Part shown: one piece after another, positions 18,011-24,540 of the stretch
Position numbering within the stretch: the first letter of the stretch is position 1
Layout: each line of letters starts with the position of its first letter
Virus record (IMG/VR): IMGVR_UViG_3300029927_000019
Coordinates: 1-40,075 of that record
From: a virus
Strand: one strand, 5' to 3'
DNA length: 40,075 nt
Made by a program: the position numbers and the translations under genes
Notes under the pieces: model-generated
Seen by the model: only the letters and a program-made list of their open reading frames with translations
Databases searched by the model: none
Told to the model about the DNA's origin: nothing

Positions 18011-18502
18011 TGGATCTCCATGATTTTCATGAAACCCACACTTAATTTCTGCTGATTTTCTGGCACAGCAAGCCTCAAACTTTCCTTTAAATCTCCCCAA
18101 ATAATGATTTTTACCGCTCACCTTTATGAATGCCTGCCACTTCTCCCTATCTTTTGAGAAGGAAATTCCAGATATTCCGGACTTATTGTTTGAATGTAGC
18201 TTTGTATTTCTCCCGTTGTCGGAGTGAGTTGCGCATCGTAGGTTTTTCCATCTATTGTCTGTTCTTACATGATTTATATGATCACCCTGGTGTTCTGGCA
18301 TTTTGTTTTCCATATACAAAAACGCCAGCCTGTGGGCTTTGTAGTGCTTTCTATTGATGGTTATCAAAATATAGCCATGGCTATCAATGCTTCCTGCGAC
18401 ACTTCCAGGCTTAACCTTTATTCCTAATGGCTTGTTCCACGTAAAAACACCCGACTTAGGGCAATAGTGTAGAAATTCTTTGAGCTGTTCTTGGGTCAAC
18501 AT
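17987..18502 (-). CDS. HNH-AP2 homing endonuclease
   Basis: 171 residues on the opposite strand to the lysis genes. The N-terminus is LTQEQLKEFLHYCPKSGVFT; the HNH core is KAHRLAFLYMENKMPEHQGD followed by HINHVRTDNRWKNLR. An AP2-type DNA-binding domain follows (SGISGISFSKDREKWQAFIK ... HYLGRFKGKFEACCARKSAE). Free-standing enzymes of this type make a double-strand break in phages lacking the gene and spread by repair. Its 3' end overlaps the last 24 bases of the M15 gene. A 14664-15075 paralogue is broken. Confidence 0.85.
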   Translation of the reverse strand: MLTQEQLKEFLHYCPKSGVFTWNKPLGIKVKPGSVAGSIDSHGYILITINRKHYKAHRLAFLYMENKMPEHQGDHINHVRTDNRWKNLRCATHSDNGRNTKLHSNNKSGISGISFSKDREKWQAFIKVSGKNHYLGRFKGKFEACCARKSAEIKCGFHENHGDPLSHPVVF

Positions 18503-18504
18503 AG

Positions 18505-18564
18505 CAATTCTCCGTTAAGGAATTATCGTTAAGAATGTAAGCGGCAACAGGATAACGATTCCTG
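18505..18564 (-). promoter_or_regulatory. Pseudoknot leader upstream of the HNH gene
   Basis: In plus coordinates: hairpin CAGGA 18548-18552 / TCCTG 18560-18564 with 7-nt loop TAACGAT. The whole loop pairs with ATCGTTA at 18525-18531 (7 bp). The first two stem pairs differ from the copy at 15122 (GC to CA with matching partners), and the loop pairing also covaries. On the sense strand the ribosome site (ACGGAG) follows within about 15 bases, so the fold could control HNH translation. Confidence 0.6.
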
Positions 18565-18596
18565 AATTCGGTAATGAGCCTAGCCGCATGTATAAT

Positions 18597-18622
18597 GTAC
18601 TATAATATGATCATTTGTAAAA
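18597..18622 (-). promoter_or_regulatory. Weak candidate promoter for HNH gene
   Basis: Reading the minus strand, TTTACA (complement of 18617-18622) is followed after about 18 bases by CATTAT/ATTATA around 18593-18598. The area is AT-rich, with TATAAT on the plus strand at 18591 and 18601. No convincing plus-strand -35 was found, so orientation is uncertain. Confidence 0.3.
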
Positions 18623-18691
18623 GACGGTGAGCATAAATTTATTGACCCTGTGCCTGTACTTGAAGGGCTTGGCTACGAGATAGAGGTGTAA
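18611..18691 (+). pseudogene. C-terminal remnant of an M23 peptidase lysin
   Basis: The open stretch after TGA at 18608 reads SFVKDGEHKFIDPVPVLEGL then GYEIEV and TAA (18689-18691). The KDGE/Y-IDP-x-P-x-L pattern is the end of M23 phage peptidases, just after the HxH zinc motif, which is missing here. There is no start codon. It holds the AGGTG ribosome site of the holin gene. With 17574-17677 it brackets the M15-HNH cassette, as expected if the middle of an M23 gene was replaced. Confidence 0.65.
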
Positions 18692-18693
18692 TT

Positions 18694-19101
18694 ATGTTTA
18701 AACAGATTCTAAGCTTATTTACTGGCGGCGCGGTTAAATCTATTGAGAACATCGCTTCGGAGTGGATAGAAACCGAAATGGAGACAGCAGAGGCAAAAGC
18801 TCTAATGGTAAAAACGTTAGATCCTAATGGGCTTATGCGTAGAAACCTGTCTGACCGTGTTGCTTCGCTGTATACGCTTTACCTTGTGACTACGCTAATA
18901 CTATTAATATGTGAAAGCTTCGGGTTAGGGCCAAGTATCGGCGGGGAGCTGGCTAAAGGTGAGCTTATTGGTGGCAAACTATCTGTATCTATAGCTACTG
19001 AAAAAGTTACTCAGCTATTCATGCCAATAACTGGTCTATTCGGGGTTATTGTTAGTGCTAGTTTCGGAGTGAATTACCAAAACAGTAAGCAAGGGGCGTA
19101 A
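18694..19101 (+). CDS. Holin, three-transmembrane GTA/phage type
   Basis: 135 residues. An amphipathic N-terminal region (residues 1-45) is followed by a helix YTLYLVTTLILLICESFGLG, a middle polar part and a second hydrophobic stretch (FMPITGLFGVIVSASFGV). The RRNLSDRVASLYTLYL region and overall layout resemble the 3TM holin family (PF11351, gene transfer agent type). Strong AGGTG ribosome site. It would permeabilise the inner membrane and release the M15 endolysin. Confidence 0.75.
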   Translation: MFKQILSLFTGGAVKSIENIASEWIETEMETAEAKALMVKTLDPNGLMRRNLSDRVASLYTLYLVTTLILLICESFGLGPSIGGELAKGELIGGKLSVSIATEKVTQLFMPITGLFGVIVSASFGVNYQNSKQGA

Positions 19102-19103
19102 AA

Positions 19104-19115
19104 AGGATTAATCCT
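19104..19115. other. 12-bp palindrome at the convergent end of two operons
   Basis: AGGATTAATCCT is a perfect palindrome between the holin stop (19101) and the last minus-strand gene (stop 19108-19110). It may form a short bidirectional hairpin, but a T-run of terminator quality is absent. Confidence 0.35.
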
Positions 19116-19374
19116 CAACAGGATCGTGATCAGTAGCTCTGCGTTTTAATTGATCTTTCTTTATCTGTATATCTAGCTCAAGCCTTTCTCTATCTAAGCG
19201 AACATTAATAGACCTGTTGTAAAGATAAAATATAGTCATTGTTGAGATAATGACAGCCAAAATAAAAGTAACGTACGAGTTATATTGCGCGAATGCTGCT
19301 GCAAATCCAAATGATGCGGCCCCTGTTCCCGCTAATGCTGCGGGGTCAATTATCGCGCTCACTGGATTTGCCAT
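19108..19374 (-). CDS. Membrane protein with one TM and charged coiled tail
   Basis: 88 residues. The N-terminus is A/G-rich, followed by a transmembrane helix SYVTFILAVIISTMTIFYLY and a strongly charged helix NRSINVRLDRERLELDIQIK KDQLKRR. This layout (inner-membrane anchor plus periplasmic or cytoplasmic coil) is similar to spanin- or holin-associated proteins, and the gene abuts the lysis genes convergently. Role unproven. GGAT sits upstream of the ATG. Last gene of the Nin operon. Confidence 0.65.
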   Translation of the reverse strand: MANPVSAIIDPAALAGTGAASFGFAAAFAQYNSYVTFILAVIISTMTIFYLYNRSINVRLDRERLELDIQIKKDQLKRRATDHDPVED

Positions 19375-19409
19375 TCTGTTTATCCTGGTTAAGTTCTGAC
19401 TTGTAGCGT

Positions 19410-19871
19410 TTAATTATATATTTTAGCACGTACCAACTCAACTGACTGACGATATAGATTAGAAATGGCGTTACGAATTCTATCGTTGTCTGTTCCATGT
19501 CTCACCAGTAGTGATGCGGTTTGTATCGCGATGAAAATAGTTTCGGGCCACCACCTCAACTGGTATAGCCACTCTATTTGCATATTATAGGCTACCAACG
19601 ATACAACGTCGATTATGAGCAAAACTAATTCAGTTAAGGAAAGTATTAGCACTAGTTTGGTTATCTTAGTCATTACTGACATAGCTATTAGGAATAAGGG
19701 CGTTGTCGCTATCGACCATATGAGGTAATCAGGGGTTCCCTCATGTAAATATTTAATTACCAAGGCTATCGAATAGAAGAAAGCGAACACCCCACAGGCA
19801 GCAAGATTAGTTCTGTCTTTGTGAATGCACATAGCTAAACAAACTACGATGTAGGGGATTACGCTTTCCAT
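19410..19871 (-). CDS. Multi-pass membrane protein, unknown
   Basis: 153 residues with about four hydrophobic helices (IPYIVVCLAMCIHK, LAACGVFAFFYSIALVIKYL, WSIATTPLFLIAMSVM, LVLILSLTELVLLIIDVVSL) and a polar C-terminal helix. TAATG overlap with the gene upstream. Could be a superinfection-exclusion or accessory lysis protein; nothing in the sequence decides this. Confidence 0.6.
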   Translation of the reverse strand: MESVIPYIVVCLAMCIHKDRTNLAACGVFAFFYSIALVIKYLHEGTPDYLIWSIATTPLFLIAMSVMTKITKLVLILSLTELVLLIIDVVSLVAYNMQIEWLYQLRWWPETIFIAIQTASLLVRHGTDNDRIRNAISNLYRQSVELVRAKIYN

Positions 19872-20113
19872 TATGAGACCTTTGTTTTCTTCTTGGTTTT
19901 ACGTTTAACGAAACCTACCGGCTTTTTCTTAGCTGCTGGCTTTCGTTTAGTGGTCTTTGGTGCGCCATCTGATCTTGGCATAGTCTTATCCTCTAGGTTA
20001 TTGTCACAGCATAGTTTAGCACTCAATGGTTCAGGGTGCGTATTCCAGCACTCCACGCATTTGAACGTTATCACCGTTTTCCTTACGTGGATTATTCTGT
20101 TAGTCATCGTCAT
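19871..20113 (-). CDS. Small zinc-finger-like protein with basic tail
   Basis: 80 residues. CVECWNTHPEPLSAKLCC gives a CxxC and CC pair that could bind zinc. The C-terminal half is extremely lysine-rich (KTTKRKPAAKKKPVGFVKRK), pointing to nucleic-acid binding. Overlaps the upstream gene by 14 bases (ATGACTAA region). An in-frame ATG before PRSDGAPK could give a shorter basic peptide. Function unknown. Confidence 0.6.
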   Translation of the reverse strand: MTMTNRIIHVRKTVITFKCVECWNTHPEPLSAKLCCDNNLEDKTMPRSDGAPKTTKRKPAAKKKPVGFVKRKTKKKTKVS

Positions 20114-20261
20114 CCACTAAACGTCCAAGCTCTCTTAGCTCTTCAAGTCTTTGTCGCTCCCTTCTGTAGCCTTTAGTCGCTCGCGCCAAACAATCACTTG
20201 CAATCCACGCCACCCACATCATTAGCGCCCCCGCTGCCATTCCAGCCTCGAAATTATTCAT
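20100..20261 (-). CDS. Small single-pass membrane protein with charged coil
   Basis: 53 residues starting MNNFEAGMAAGALMMWVAWI (TM helix), then an arginine/glutamate-rich helix (YRRERQRLEELRELGRL) and DDDD. The start at 20261 overlaps the previous stop as ATGA, and GGGTG lies just upstream. The TM-plus-coil layout is seen in i-spanin-like and other phage membrane peptides; assignment not made. Confidence 0.6.
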   Translation of the reverse strand: MNNFEAGMAAGALMMWVAWIASDCLARATKGYRRERQRLEELRELGRLVDDDD

Positions 20262-20314
20262 ACACCCACCCCCATTACAAAAAAGCACAATATCAATAGT
20301 ATTAAGTCTTTCAT
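20258..20314 (-). CDS. 18-residue hydrophobic micropeptide
   Basis: ORF MKDLILLILCFFVMGVGV: one hydrophobic helix only. CCGGAG lies 7 bases before the ATG, and the stop overlaps the next gene's start as ATGA. Every gene in this operon is linked the same way, so translation is plausible despite the size. It may act as a membrane peptide or merely couple translation. Confidence 0.5.
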   Translation of the reverse strand: MKDLILLILCFFVMGVGV

Positions 20315-20317
20315 TGG

Positions 20318-20458
20318 TTACTCCGGTATATTCGTTGTGTATTTTATAAGCTGGTTGATTTTATCGTTTATTGACTTTGCTAGCGTCATTTCACCTTTGC
20401 TTAGTGCCGCCCTCATATTAAGACTTAACTCTTCTATTAATTTATCAGTATTAATCAC
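20318..20458 (-). CDS. Small helical protein, GTG start
   Basis: 46 residues (VINTDKLIEELSLNMRAALS ... KSINDKINQLIKYTTNIPE). GTG start overlaps the preceding stop as GTGA. Amphipathic helices, no cysteines or TM. Unknown; listed because the overlapping start and operon context support it. Confidence 0.5.
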   Translation of the reverse strand: MINTDKLIEELSLNMRAALSKGEMTLAKSINDKINQLIKYTTNIPE

Positions 20459-20601
20459 TTCAATTTCTCCAGAGCTTCTGTTAATTGATCCCTAAAATAA
20501 GTAGCTGATTCCTTCGTAAAAAACTTCTCGTCTTTGCCGATCATAGCTACGATAGGAAACGTTCTTTTATCTTGCGGTAGTACGGTTACTTCAATTTTCA
20601 T
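20455..20601 (-). CDS. Small hypothetical protein
   Basis: 48 residues (MKIEVTVLPQDKRTFPIVAM, IGKDEKFFTKESATYFRDQL, TEALEKLK): a beta-beta-alpha pattern. ATGA overlap with the upstream gene and GTGA overlap with the next. The 5' bases GGGGGTGAGCAATG contain a good ribosome site. Unknown function. Confidence 0.6.
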   Translation of the reverse strand: MKIEVTVLPQDKRTFPIVAMIGKDEKFFTKESATYFRDQLTEALEKLK

Positions 20602-20783
20602 TGCTCACCCCCAAAAAGTTCATTATGCACCGGCCATTCAGATGCTTTAGTATCGGTAAAATCCCTGGTTGTTTGCGCCTTGTATACATCAAACGCTTCC
20701 TTTGCTTTGACTCGCTTCGGAAAGCAGCTCCGACACAGCGTATGCAAGCAGCCCATTTTTTTACATTCTTCGCATAGTTTCAT
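20598..20783 (-). CDS. Small zinc-finger protein
   Basis: 61 residues from the ATG that overlaps the previous stop (ATGA, 20780-20783). KLCEECKKMGCLHTLCRSCF gives CxxC...C...CxxC, a likely zinc site. The remainder is polar with a C-terminal NELFGGEQ. Tiny zinc-finger proteins are common in nin regions. Role unknown. Confidence 0.65.
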   Translation of the reverse strand: MKLCEECKKMGCLHTLCRSCFPKRVKAKEAFDVYKAQTTRDFTDTKASEWPVHNELFGGEQ

Positions 20784-21085
20784 GCTTTCAGCTCCCATTC
20801 AATGTCAGATATAAAGCCTGCTATGTCTGTTATCTTGCCATGCAGGGTTACTTCTTGACTTTGATCAAGCGTTTTTAATGTATCGGCGGAAATGCGAAGC
20901 CATGACTTCAGTGATTTGCATTGCTCTCCATAGTCCTCTTGCGTTTCATAGTTGCACATGATCTCGGTGTTGGTTTCGTTCGCATCATTAAGCTCACAAT
21001 CAAGATCAGTGATATGTTCGTCAACATCCGATGCCAAGTAGTACAGCGTTCCATCTTTAAGCCTATGCTCTTTAAAATCATTCAT
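20780..21085 (-). CDS. Hypothetical acidic protein
   Basis: 101 residues, acidic, starting MNDFKEHRLKDGTLYYLASD. Mostly helical in the second half (SLKSWLRISADTLKTLDQSQ). Overlaps the previous gene's stop (ATGA at 21082-21085). No family recognised. Confidence 0.65.
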   Translation of the reverse strand: MNDFKEHRLKDGTLYYLASDVDEHITDLDCELNDANETNTEIMCNYETQEDYGEQCKSLKSWLRISADTLKTLDQSQEVTLHGKITDIAGFISDIEWELKA

Positions 21086-21291
21086 TTTCTCACCTTCTTA
21101 CCGGCTGCATTAGCCTGTTTTACATGATAGACAATTAGTCCATTTATCCAGCCGCTTTTACCTGCGCCTCGCTTATTTTTCATATAGTCATCGGTGGCAG
21201 CATCAGCGTGTATCTTCGCTATTAGTTCACTGTGGCCATTTTCTACTATCTGCCTGATTACCTCTTTTCCTATTAATTCAGATGGAGTCAT
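21082..21291 (-). CDS. Hypothetical helical protein after NinG
   Basis: 69 residues from ATG 21291 (an in-frame TTG at 21297 is less likely). Sequence TPSELIGKEVIRQIVENGHS followed by ELIAKIHADAATDDYMK and a basic end. Overlaps the NinG stop by 14 bases, so coupled to it. Unknown. Confidence 0.6.
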   Translation of the reverse strand: MTPSELIGKEVIRQIVENGHSELIAKIHADAATDDYMKNKRGAGKSGWINGLIVYHVKQANAAGKKVRK

Positions 21292-21874
21292 TCTCAAGTT
21301 CCCTTATTCGCTTGTTAAAAAACTGTCTACGCTCGATTAATTCGTCACACTTCCACTTCTTAACCTCTGTGTGAGTCTCGCAATAGTCGATAATCTTCTG
21401 GCCTTCGACCTCACCAAACCTTTCTAATAACCCTTTCTTATAACCACGAGTAGTTTTATTCCCTTCAATGTTTCCACTTAACGAACTGTTACAATATTTA
21501 TTGCACTGTAGATACGTGTTTATCGTGTCGTATCTCAGATTTCCTTGTGCTGCTACTGTTTTGAAGTGGCCGCAGCACCAATCCATATTTTCTTTGCCGC
21601 AACTTATGCAGACGGGTTTTAAGCCTCTTTCGTGGAACCATTTAAACTCCTCAAGTCGTCGCATCTTGTTAAATACAGGCTGTGTTAGTTCGTGCTGCTT
21701 CCCTATGTTATTGCCATAAAACGCCTTCTTTAGCTTGGTTGTTTCCTTGTCGTATGCCTTGCCCTTTTCTATCTGGACATAAGCAATGGCGCACGCAGGA
21801 GAACACACCTTTTCCATTGAGCTAAATCGATTCCAGGGCTTTTTACATATCGGACATGGTTTAGGCTTGGGCAT
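21278..21874 (-). CDS. ninG: NinG recombination protein
   Basis: 198 residues. Two cysteine clusters (PKPCPICKKPW and KVCSPACA) at the N-terminus, then the core of the lambda NinG (Rap) family: CISCGKENMDWCCGHF and YLQCNKYCNSSLSGN, with GYKKGLLERFGEVEGQKIID downstream. Lambda Rap is a structure-specific (Holliday-junction/D-loop) endonuclease acting in Red recombination. Here it pairs with NinB in one operon and probably serves RecT-dependent recombination. Confidence 0.9.
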   Translation of the reverse strand: MPKPKPCPICKKPWNRFSSMEKVCSPACAIAYVQIEKGKAYDKETTKLKKAFYGNNIGKQHELTQPVFNKMRRLEEFKWFHERGLKPVCISCGKENMDWCCGHFKTVAAQGNLRYDTINTYLQCNKYCNSSLSGNIEGNKTTRGYKKGLLERFGEVEGQKIIDYCETHTEVKKWKCDELIERRQFFNKRIRELENDSI

Positions 21875-22181
21875 AGCGTCTAACCTTCCTCATAAGCCAG
21901 TCAACATCGTTTTCTGATTTAATCCACCCGCCATCAACAAAGTAAAATAAGAAGTTAAAGCGGCCTATCTTGTACTTAAAGTGATTTACCAGGTATCGGT
22001 CGTTGCCAAGCACCTCAACAGATTGGCCATGTATCAAACTGTTATGTGCAGCACTAACGCAAGATTTACACGTATTGCTATACCAGGCTTTTGACTCATT
22101 CAGCATCTTGAAGTTATCAATGTTTTGACGCGCACCACTAACCTTGCATAGAGGCTTATCACAGACTTTAGTTTTCCTCAT
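21861..22181 (-). CDS. Zinc-finger-containing protein between NinB and NinG
   Basis: 106 residues from ATG 22181, chosen because AGGGAG lies 8-9 bases upstream; upstream codons in this frame are the shifted frame of the small gene at 22168. CDKPLC, then YSNTCKSCVSAAHN suggests a four-cysteine zinc site like HNH/recombination-directionality knuckles. C-terminal FVDGGWIKSENDVDWLMRK looks structured. Overlaps NinG by 14 bases. Function unknown, probably DNA-related. Confidence 0.65.
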   Translation of the reverse strand: MRKTKVCDKPLCKVSGARQNIDNFKMLNESKAWYSNTCKSCVSAAHNSLIHGQSVEVLGNDRYLVNHFKYKIGRFNFLFYFVDGGWIKSENDVDWLMRKVRRYAQA

Positions 22182-22284
22182 TCTGTAACTCCCTATGACG
22201 CTTATAAAGACCTGGAAGCATGACAACGAAGCCAAGCACGCAAGCATGAAACCATCCATCCATTTGTAATAAGGTGTCTATCAT
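22168..22284 (-). CDS. Small single-pass membrane protein after NinB
   Basis: 38 residues: MIDTLLQMDGWFHACVLGFV followed by VMLPGLYKRHRELQNEEN, a TM helix with a charged tail. Start overlaps the NinB stop (ATGA, 22281-22284) and it carries the ribosome site for the next gene. Unknown function. Confidence 0.55.
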   Translation of the reverse strand: MIDTLLQMDGWFHACVLGFVVMLPGLYKRHRELQNEEN

Positions 22285-22694
22285 TCTGATTGCTCCTTAG
22301 TAGGCCAAGGAATCGAGATCCCCCAGGTACTAGCTGTGTGTCGGTTAATTGTTTCGTAGATTAAAGTGTAGTCGGTGCGGTTAGCTTTCGTTGTACTCGT
22401 TTCGTCTATAGTCGCTTTCTGTACCACCTTCCAGATCAGCTCTTTAACCAGTAAGGCAGTCCAAGGCGTATCTATATCAGCGCTAAGGGTTTGCTTCATA
22501 TCAAGCCCAGCGGCGTTGAATGCGTCTGCTACCTGCTTCAGATACACATGAAGCGCTGCATTCTGTGGGTTAGTCCTCTTTGCCCCTGCCTTTATGCTGA
22601 ATTCAACATACTTATGCTGCTGATATAACTTTCTAGCATGAGCGATGAAGACCTCTTCAGTGTGGTCGCTGTTTACCACCCATTTGTCATTCAC
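22281..22694 (-). CDS. ninB: NinB recombination mediator
   Basis: 137 residues with the NinB (lambda Orf) pattern: RTNPQNAALHVYLKQVADAF then NAAGLDMKQTL, TPWTALLVKELIWKVVQKAT, YETINRHTASTWGISIPWP. Lambda Orf binds ssDNA and helps load recombinase on SSB-coated DNA, replacing RecFOR. Overlaps the upstream membrane gene by one base. It works with NinG in this operon and with RecT/SSB in the early region. Confidence 0.9.
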   Translation of the reverse strand: MNDKWVVNSDHTEEVFIAHARKLYQQHKYVEFSIKAGAKRTNPQNAALHVYLKQVADAFNAAGLDMKQTLSADIDTPWTALLVKELIWKVVQKATIDETSTTKANRTDYTLIYETINRHTASTWGISIPWPTKEQSE

Positions 22695-23128
22695 TATTCG
22701 CTATCCTTGTTAGTAAATCGGCCAACATTCATACAGAAGAAATACAGAGAGCATCCGATAAGTATCAGCTTGGAAATGAATCCTGCACTAGCGAACGTAG
22801 CGCTGTACTCGTCAGTATCTGGCACGTATGCAGACCCAGCCGCACCAAAGATAGGTATATAGCCATATTGTGCTGAAAACCTTTCGCCAATAGCTGTTCT
22901 TTTATATGTCACAGGGTGAACGCTAATGCTTCTCGGGCCGATTCCATCCCAATCTATGTATAGGTAGTGCGTTGAGCTTCTGCCGACTGAAACTGTTTTA
23001 TCTATCACGGTTCCTTTGTAATAACCTTCTTCGGATACTCGAAAAGATATTGCCTCATGCCAAAGACTGACACACAACAGCGCCACGATTGCCAATATTG
23101 ATAGCGCTGCTTTTTGATTCATTCTCAT
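22694..23128 (-). CDS. Membrane protein with extracytoplasmic beta domain
   Basis: 144 residues: TM helix near the N-terminus (AALSILAIVALLCVSLWHEA), a polar beta-like domain (YKGTVIDKTVSVGRSSTHYL, then IGPRSISVHPVTYKRTAIGE) and a second TM (GFISKLILIGCSLYFFCMNV). First gene of the Nin operon. I recognise no family with confidence; an exclusion or envelope role is possible. Confidence 0.6.
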   Translation of the reverse strand: MRMNQKAALSILAIVALLCVSLWHEAISFRVSEEGYYKGTVIDKTVSVGRSSTHYLYIDWDGIGPRSISVHPVTYKRTAIGERFSAQYGYIPIFGAAGSAYVPDTDEYSATFASAGFISKLILIGCSLYFFCMNVGRFTNKDSE

Positions 23129-23174
23129 CGTTCTTATCCCCGTTGCTTGATTCGATAACTGAAGCTTAGAGCAT

Positions 23175-23184
23175 GATTATAATC
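23175..23184. promoter_or_regulatory. Palindrome / minus-strand -10 in divergent control region
   Basis: GATTATAATC is a perfect 10-bp palindrome between the divergent Nin operon and the HTH gene. It contains TATAAT readable on either strand and is well placed as the -10 of a promoter for the minus operon (23128). A good -35 is not evident, so activation or repression by the adjacent HTH protein is plausible. Confidence 0.4.
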
Positions 23185-23223
23185 GGTGCAACCTTTTTGT
23201 TTATTTTAATGCATCAAATTTGC

Positions 23224-23252
23224 TTTACATGGAAATAAGTTTAAACTACTAT
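23224..23252 (+). promoter_or_regulatory. Sigma70 promoter for early plus-strand operon
   Basis: TTTACA at 23224-23229, 17-base spacer, TACTAT at 23247-23252, 27 bases before the ATG at 23279. Good spacing and near-consensus hexamers. It would drive the HTH gene and the early genes after it. Confidence 0.6.
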
Positions 23253-23278
23253 TACTGAAACAAACCAACGGGGATAGC

Positions 23279-23461
23279 ATGAAGTTATTGAGAGATCATA
23301 TAGATAAAAGTTATGGCGGCAATATCAGTCATTTTGCAGAAGCTTATGAAGAGTCAAGGCAGCAAGTACAGCGATGGCTTAGAAGAGATGCAATGTGGCA
23401 AAACGGACAGGTGTACTTAGAGCCTGCTAAACACAACAAGGCAATAGAGGCGGATAAGTAA
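23279..23461 (+). CDS. Small HTH regulator, Cro-like
   Basis: 60 residues. GNISHFAEAYEESRQQVQRW followed by LRRDAMWQNGQVYLE fits a helix-turn-helix with the recognition helix at ESRQQVQRW, as in small Cro/YdaS-type regulators. It is the first gene after a divergent control region. Expected to act on that region (palindrome at 23175). ACGGGGATAGC gives the ribosome site. Confidence 0.65.
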   Translation: MKLLRDHIDKSYGGNISHFAEAYEESRQQVQRWLRRDAMWQNGQVYLEPAKHNKAIEADK

Positions 23462-23739
23462 TGGATAGGCTATTTGAAGGTAAGGCGCATATAGGCACGC
23501 TTGGCAGCGGCGCTACAAGATCAGGCCTTATGGGCTTGGGGAACTCATTTGCTGAAGAGCAAAAAAAGAAGGACACCAGAGACAGGGCTAACGCTGAATT
23601 GCTTGGAGCTGCATTAAGGCTTTCGCAAACTAAGAATTGCCCACTGTACATAATGGAGGCAGCAGCAGACGTAATAACAGCCTTTGACCTTGATCATTTG
23701 CTGGATGAATCAACACATAAGGATAAAGACAATGGATAA
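23461..23739 (+). CDS. Hypothetical early protein
   Basis: 92 residues, TAATG overlap with the HTH gene. G-rich N-terminus (KAHIGTLGSGATRSGLMGLG) then helices (EEQKKKDTRDRANAELLGAA). No motif recognised. Confidence 0.6.
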   Translation: MDRLFEGKAHIGTLGSGATRSGLMGLGNSFAEEQKKKDTRDRANAELLGAALRLSQTKNCPLYIMEAAADVITAFDLDHLLDESTHKDKDNG

Positions 23740-23956
23740 CAAGAAAACACTGGAGCAATTCGAGAAGCTGGTAGCCAGAAGCGATGTGCTGGAAATGCTG
23801 TTTAAGATCGCTTTCGAGCAAGGTTATGCGCGCGGCCATTATGACTGCAACTATAGAAAAATAGAAAATCCAGATGAGTCTTGGTCTAATTCTGCTTTCA
23901 AACAAGACCTAGATGAAACGCTAACCAAGCTATCAATGACACCGAGGCAGATGTGA
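23732..23956 (+). CDS. Hypothetical early protein
   Basis: 74 residues from ATG 23732, preceded by AAGGA at a good distance; upstream in-frame codons overlap the previous gene. Helical (KKTLEQFEKLVARSDVLEML) with EQGYARGHYDCNY. Unknown. Confidence 0.6.
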   Translation: MDNKKTLEQFEKLVARSDVLEMLFKIAFEQGYARGHYDCNYRKIENPDESWSNSAFKQDLDETLTKLSMTPRQM

Positions 23957-24154
23957 ATGGCATTGGAAATAGCAAGTTATCGTGCATCTATGGAAATTAG
24001 CGATGAATTATTAGGTGATGAGCTAGAGGTTGAAATTAGCCATCAATGGGTTGCTGATGACATCCACCTATATTGGAACAAAGAAGGCGCAGAACAAATA
24101 GTAAACCACCTAATCACAGTATTCGACATAACCCCAGAGCAGAGGAATAAATGA
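23957..24154 (+). CDS. Hypothetical early protein
   Basis: 65 residues, starting immediately after the previous stop. MALEIASYRASMEISDELLG, then VADDIHLYWNKEGAEQIVNH suggests strand-helix alternation. The last four bases overlap the next start. Unknown. Confidence 0.6.
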   Translation: MALEIASYRASMEISDELLGDELEVEISHQWVADDIHLYWNKEGAEQIVNHLITVFDITPEQRNK

Positions 24155-24540
24155 TGGAGTCAAACTTTATTAAAATAACGTTAGACGTGCATGTCGGTAT
24201 GAATATTCGGAGTGTTTGCGTGGAAGTGGCTGGGATTACAGCTAAAACAGGGCTGCCAGTAGAGTTCAAGTTTAATGGCGTTCTCATTAGTTCAGGGACA
24301 AAAACGACTGTTGAGGAAATGGAAGCGGTTTACTACAACTTTAGGCCATTAGAAGAAGTTAAGCAGGACGCAAGGCCAGCTCTAGGGCTTATGCCTAGAA
24401 AGCTATTTGAAGAGCAGAGAATAGCCGATATAGGTGGAGCCATCATTAGATATGCGGCGCGTGGTGAAGTGGTTCCAAGGGAATGGATGGCTGAACTAGA
24501 TGATCTTGTTAATAACCAACCTTATCTGGAGGTTAAATAA
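24151..24540 (+). CDS. Hypothetical early protein
   Basis: 129 residues (ATGA overlap). The N-terminal half is beta-like (VCVEVAGITAKTGLPVEFKF, NGVLISSGT), and a helical C-terminus follows (LFEEQRIADIGGAIIRYAAR). Unknown function. Confidence 0.6.
   Translation: MMESNFIKITLDVHVGMNIRSVCVEVAGITAKTGLPVEFKFNGVLISSGTKTTVEEMEAVYYNFRPLEEVKQDARPALGLMPRKLFEEQRIADIGGAIIRYAARGEVVPREWMAELDDLVNNQPYLEVK

Noticed and set aside
22182-22259. N-terminal hydrophobic extension of the zinc-finger protein at 21861
   Set aside because: Those bases encode the 38-residue membrane protein (22168-22284) in another frame, and a strong ribosome site precedes ATG 22181.
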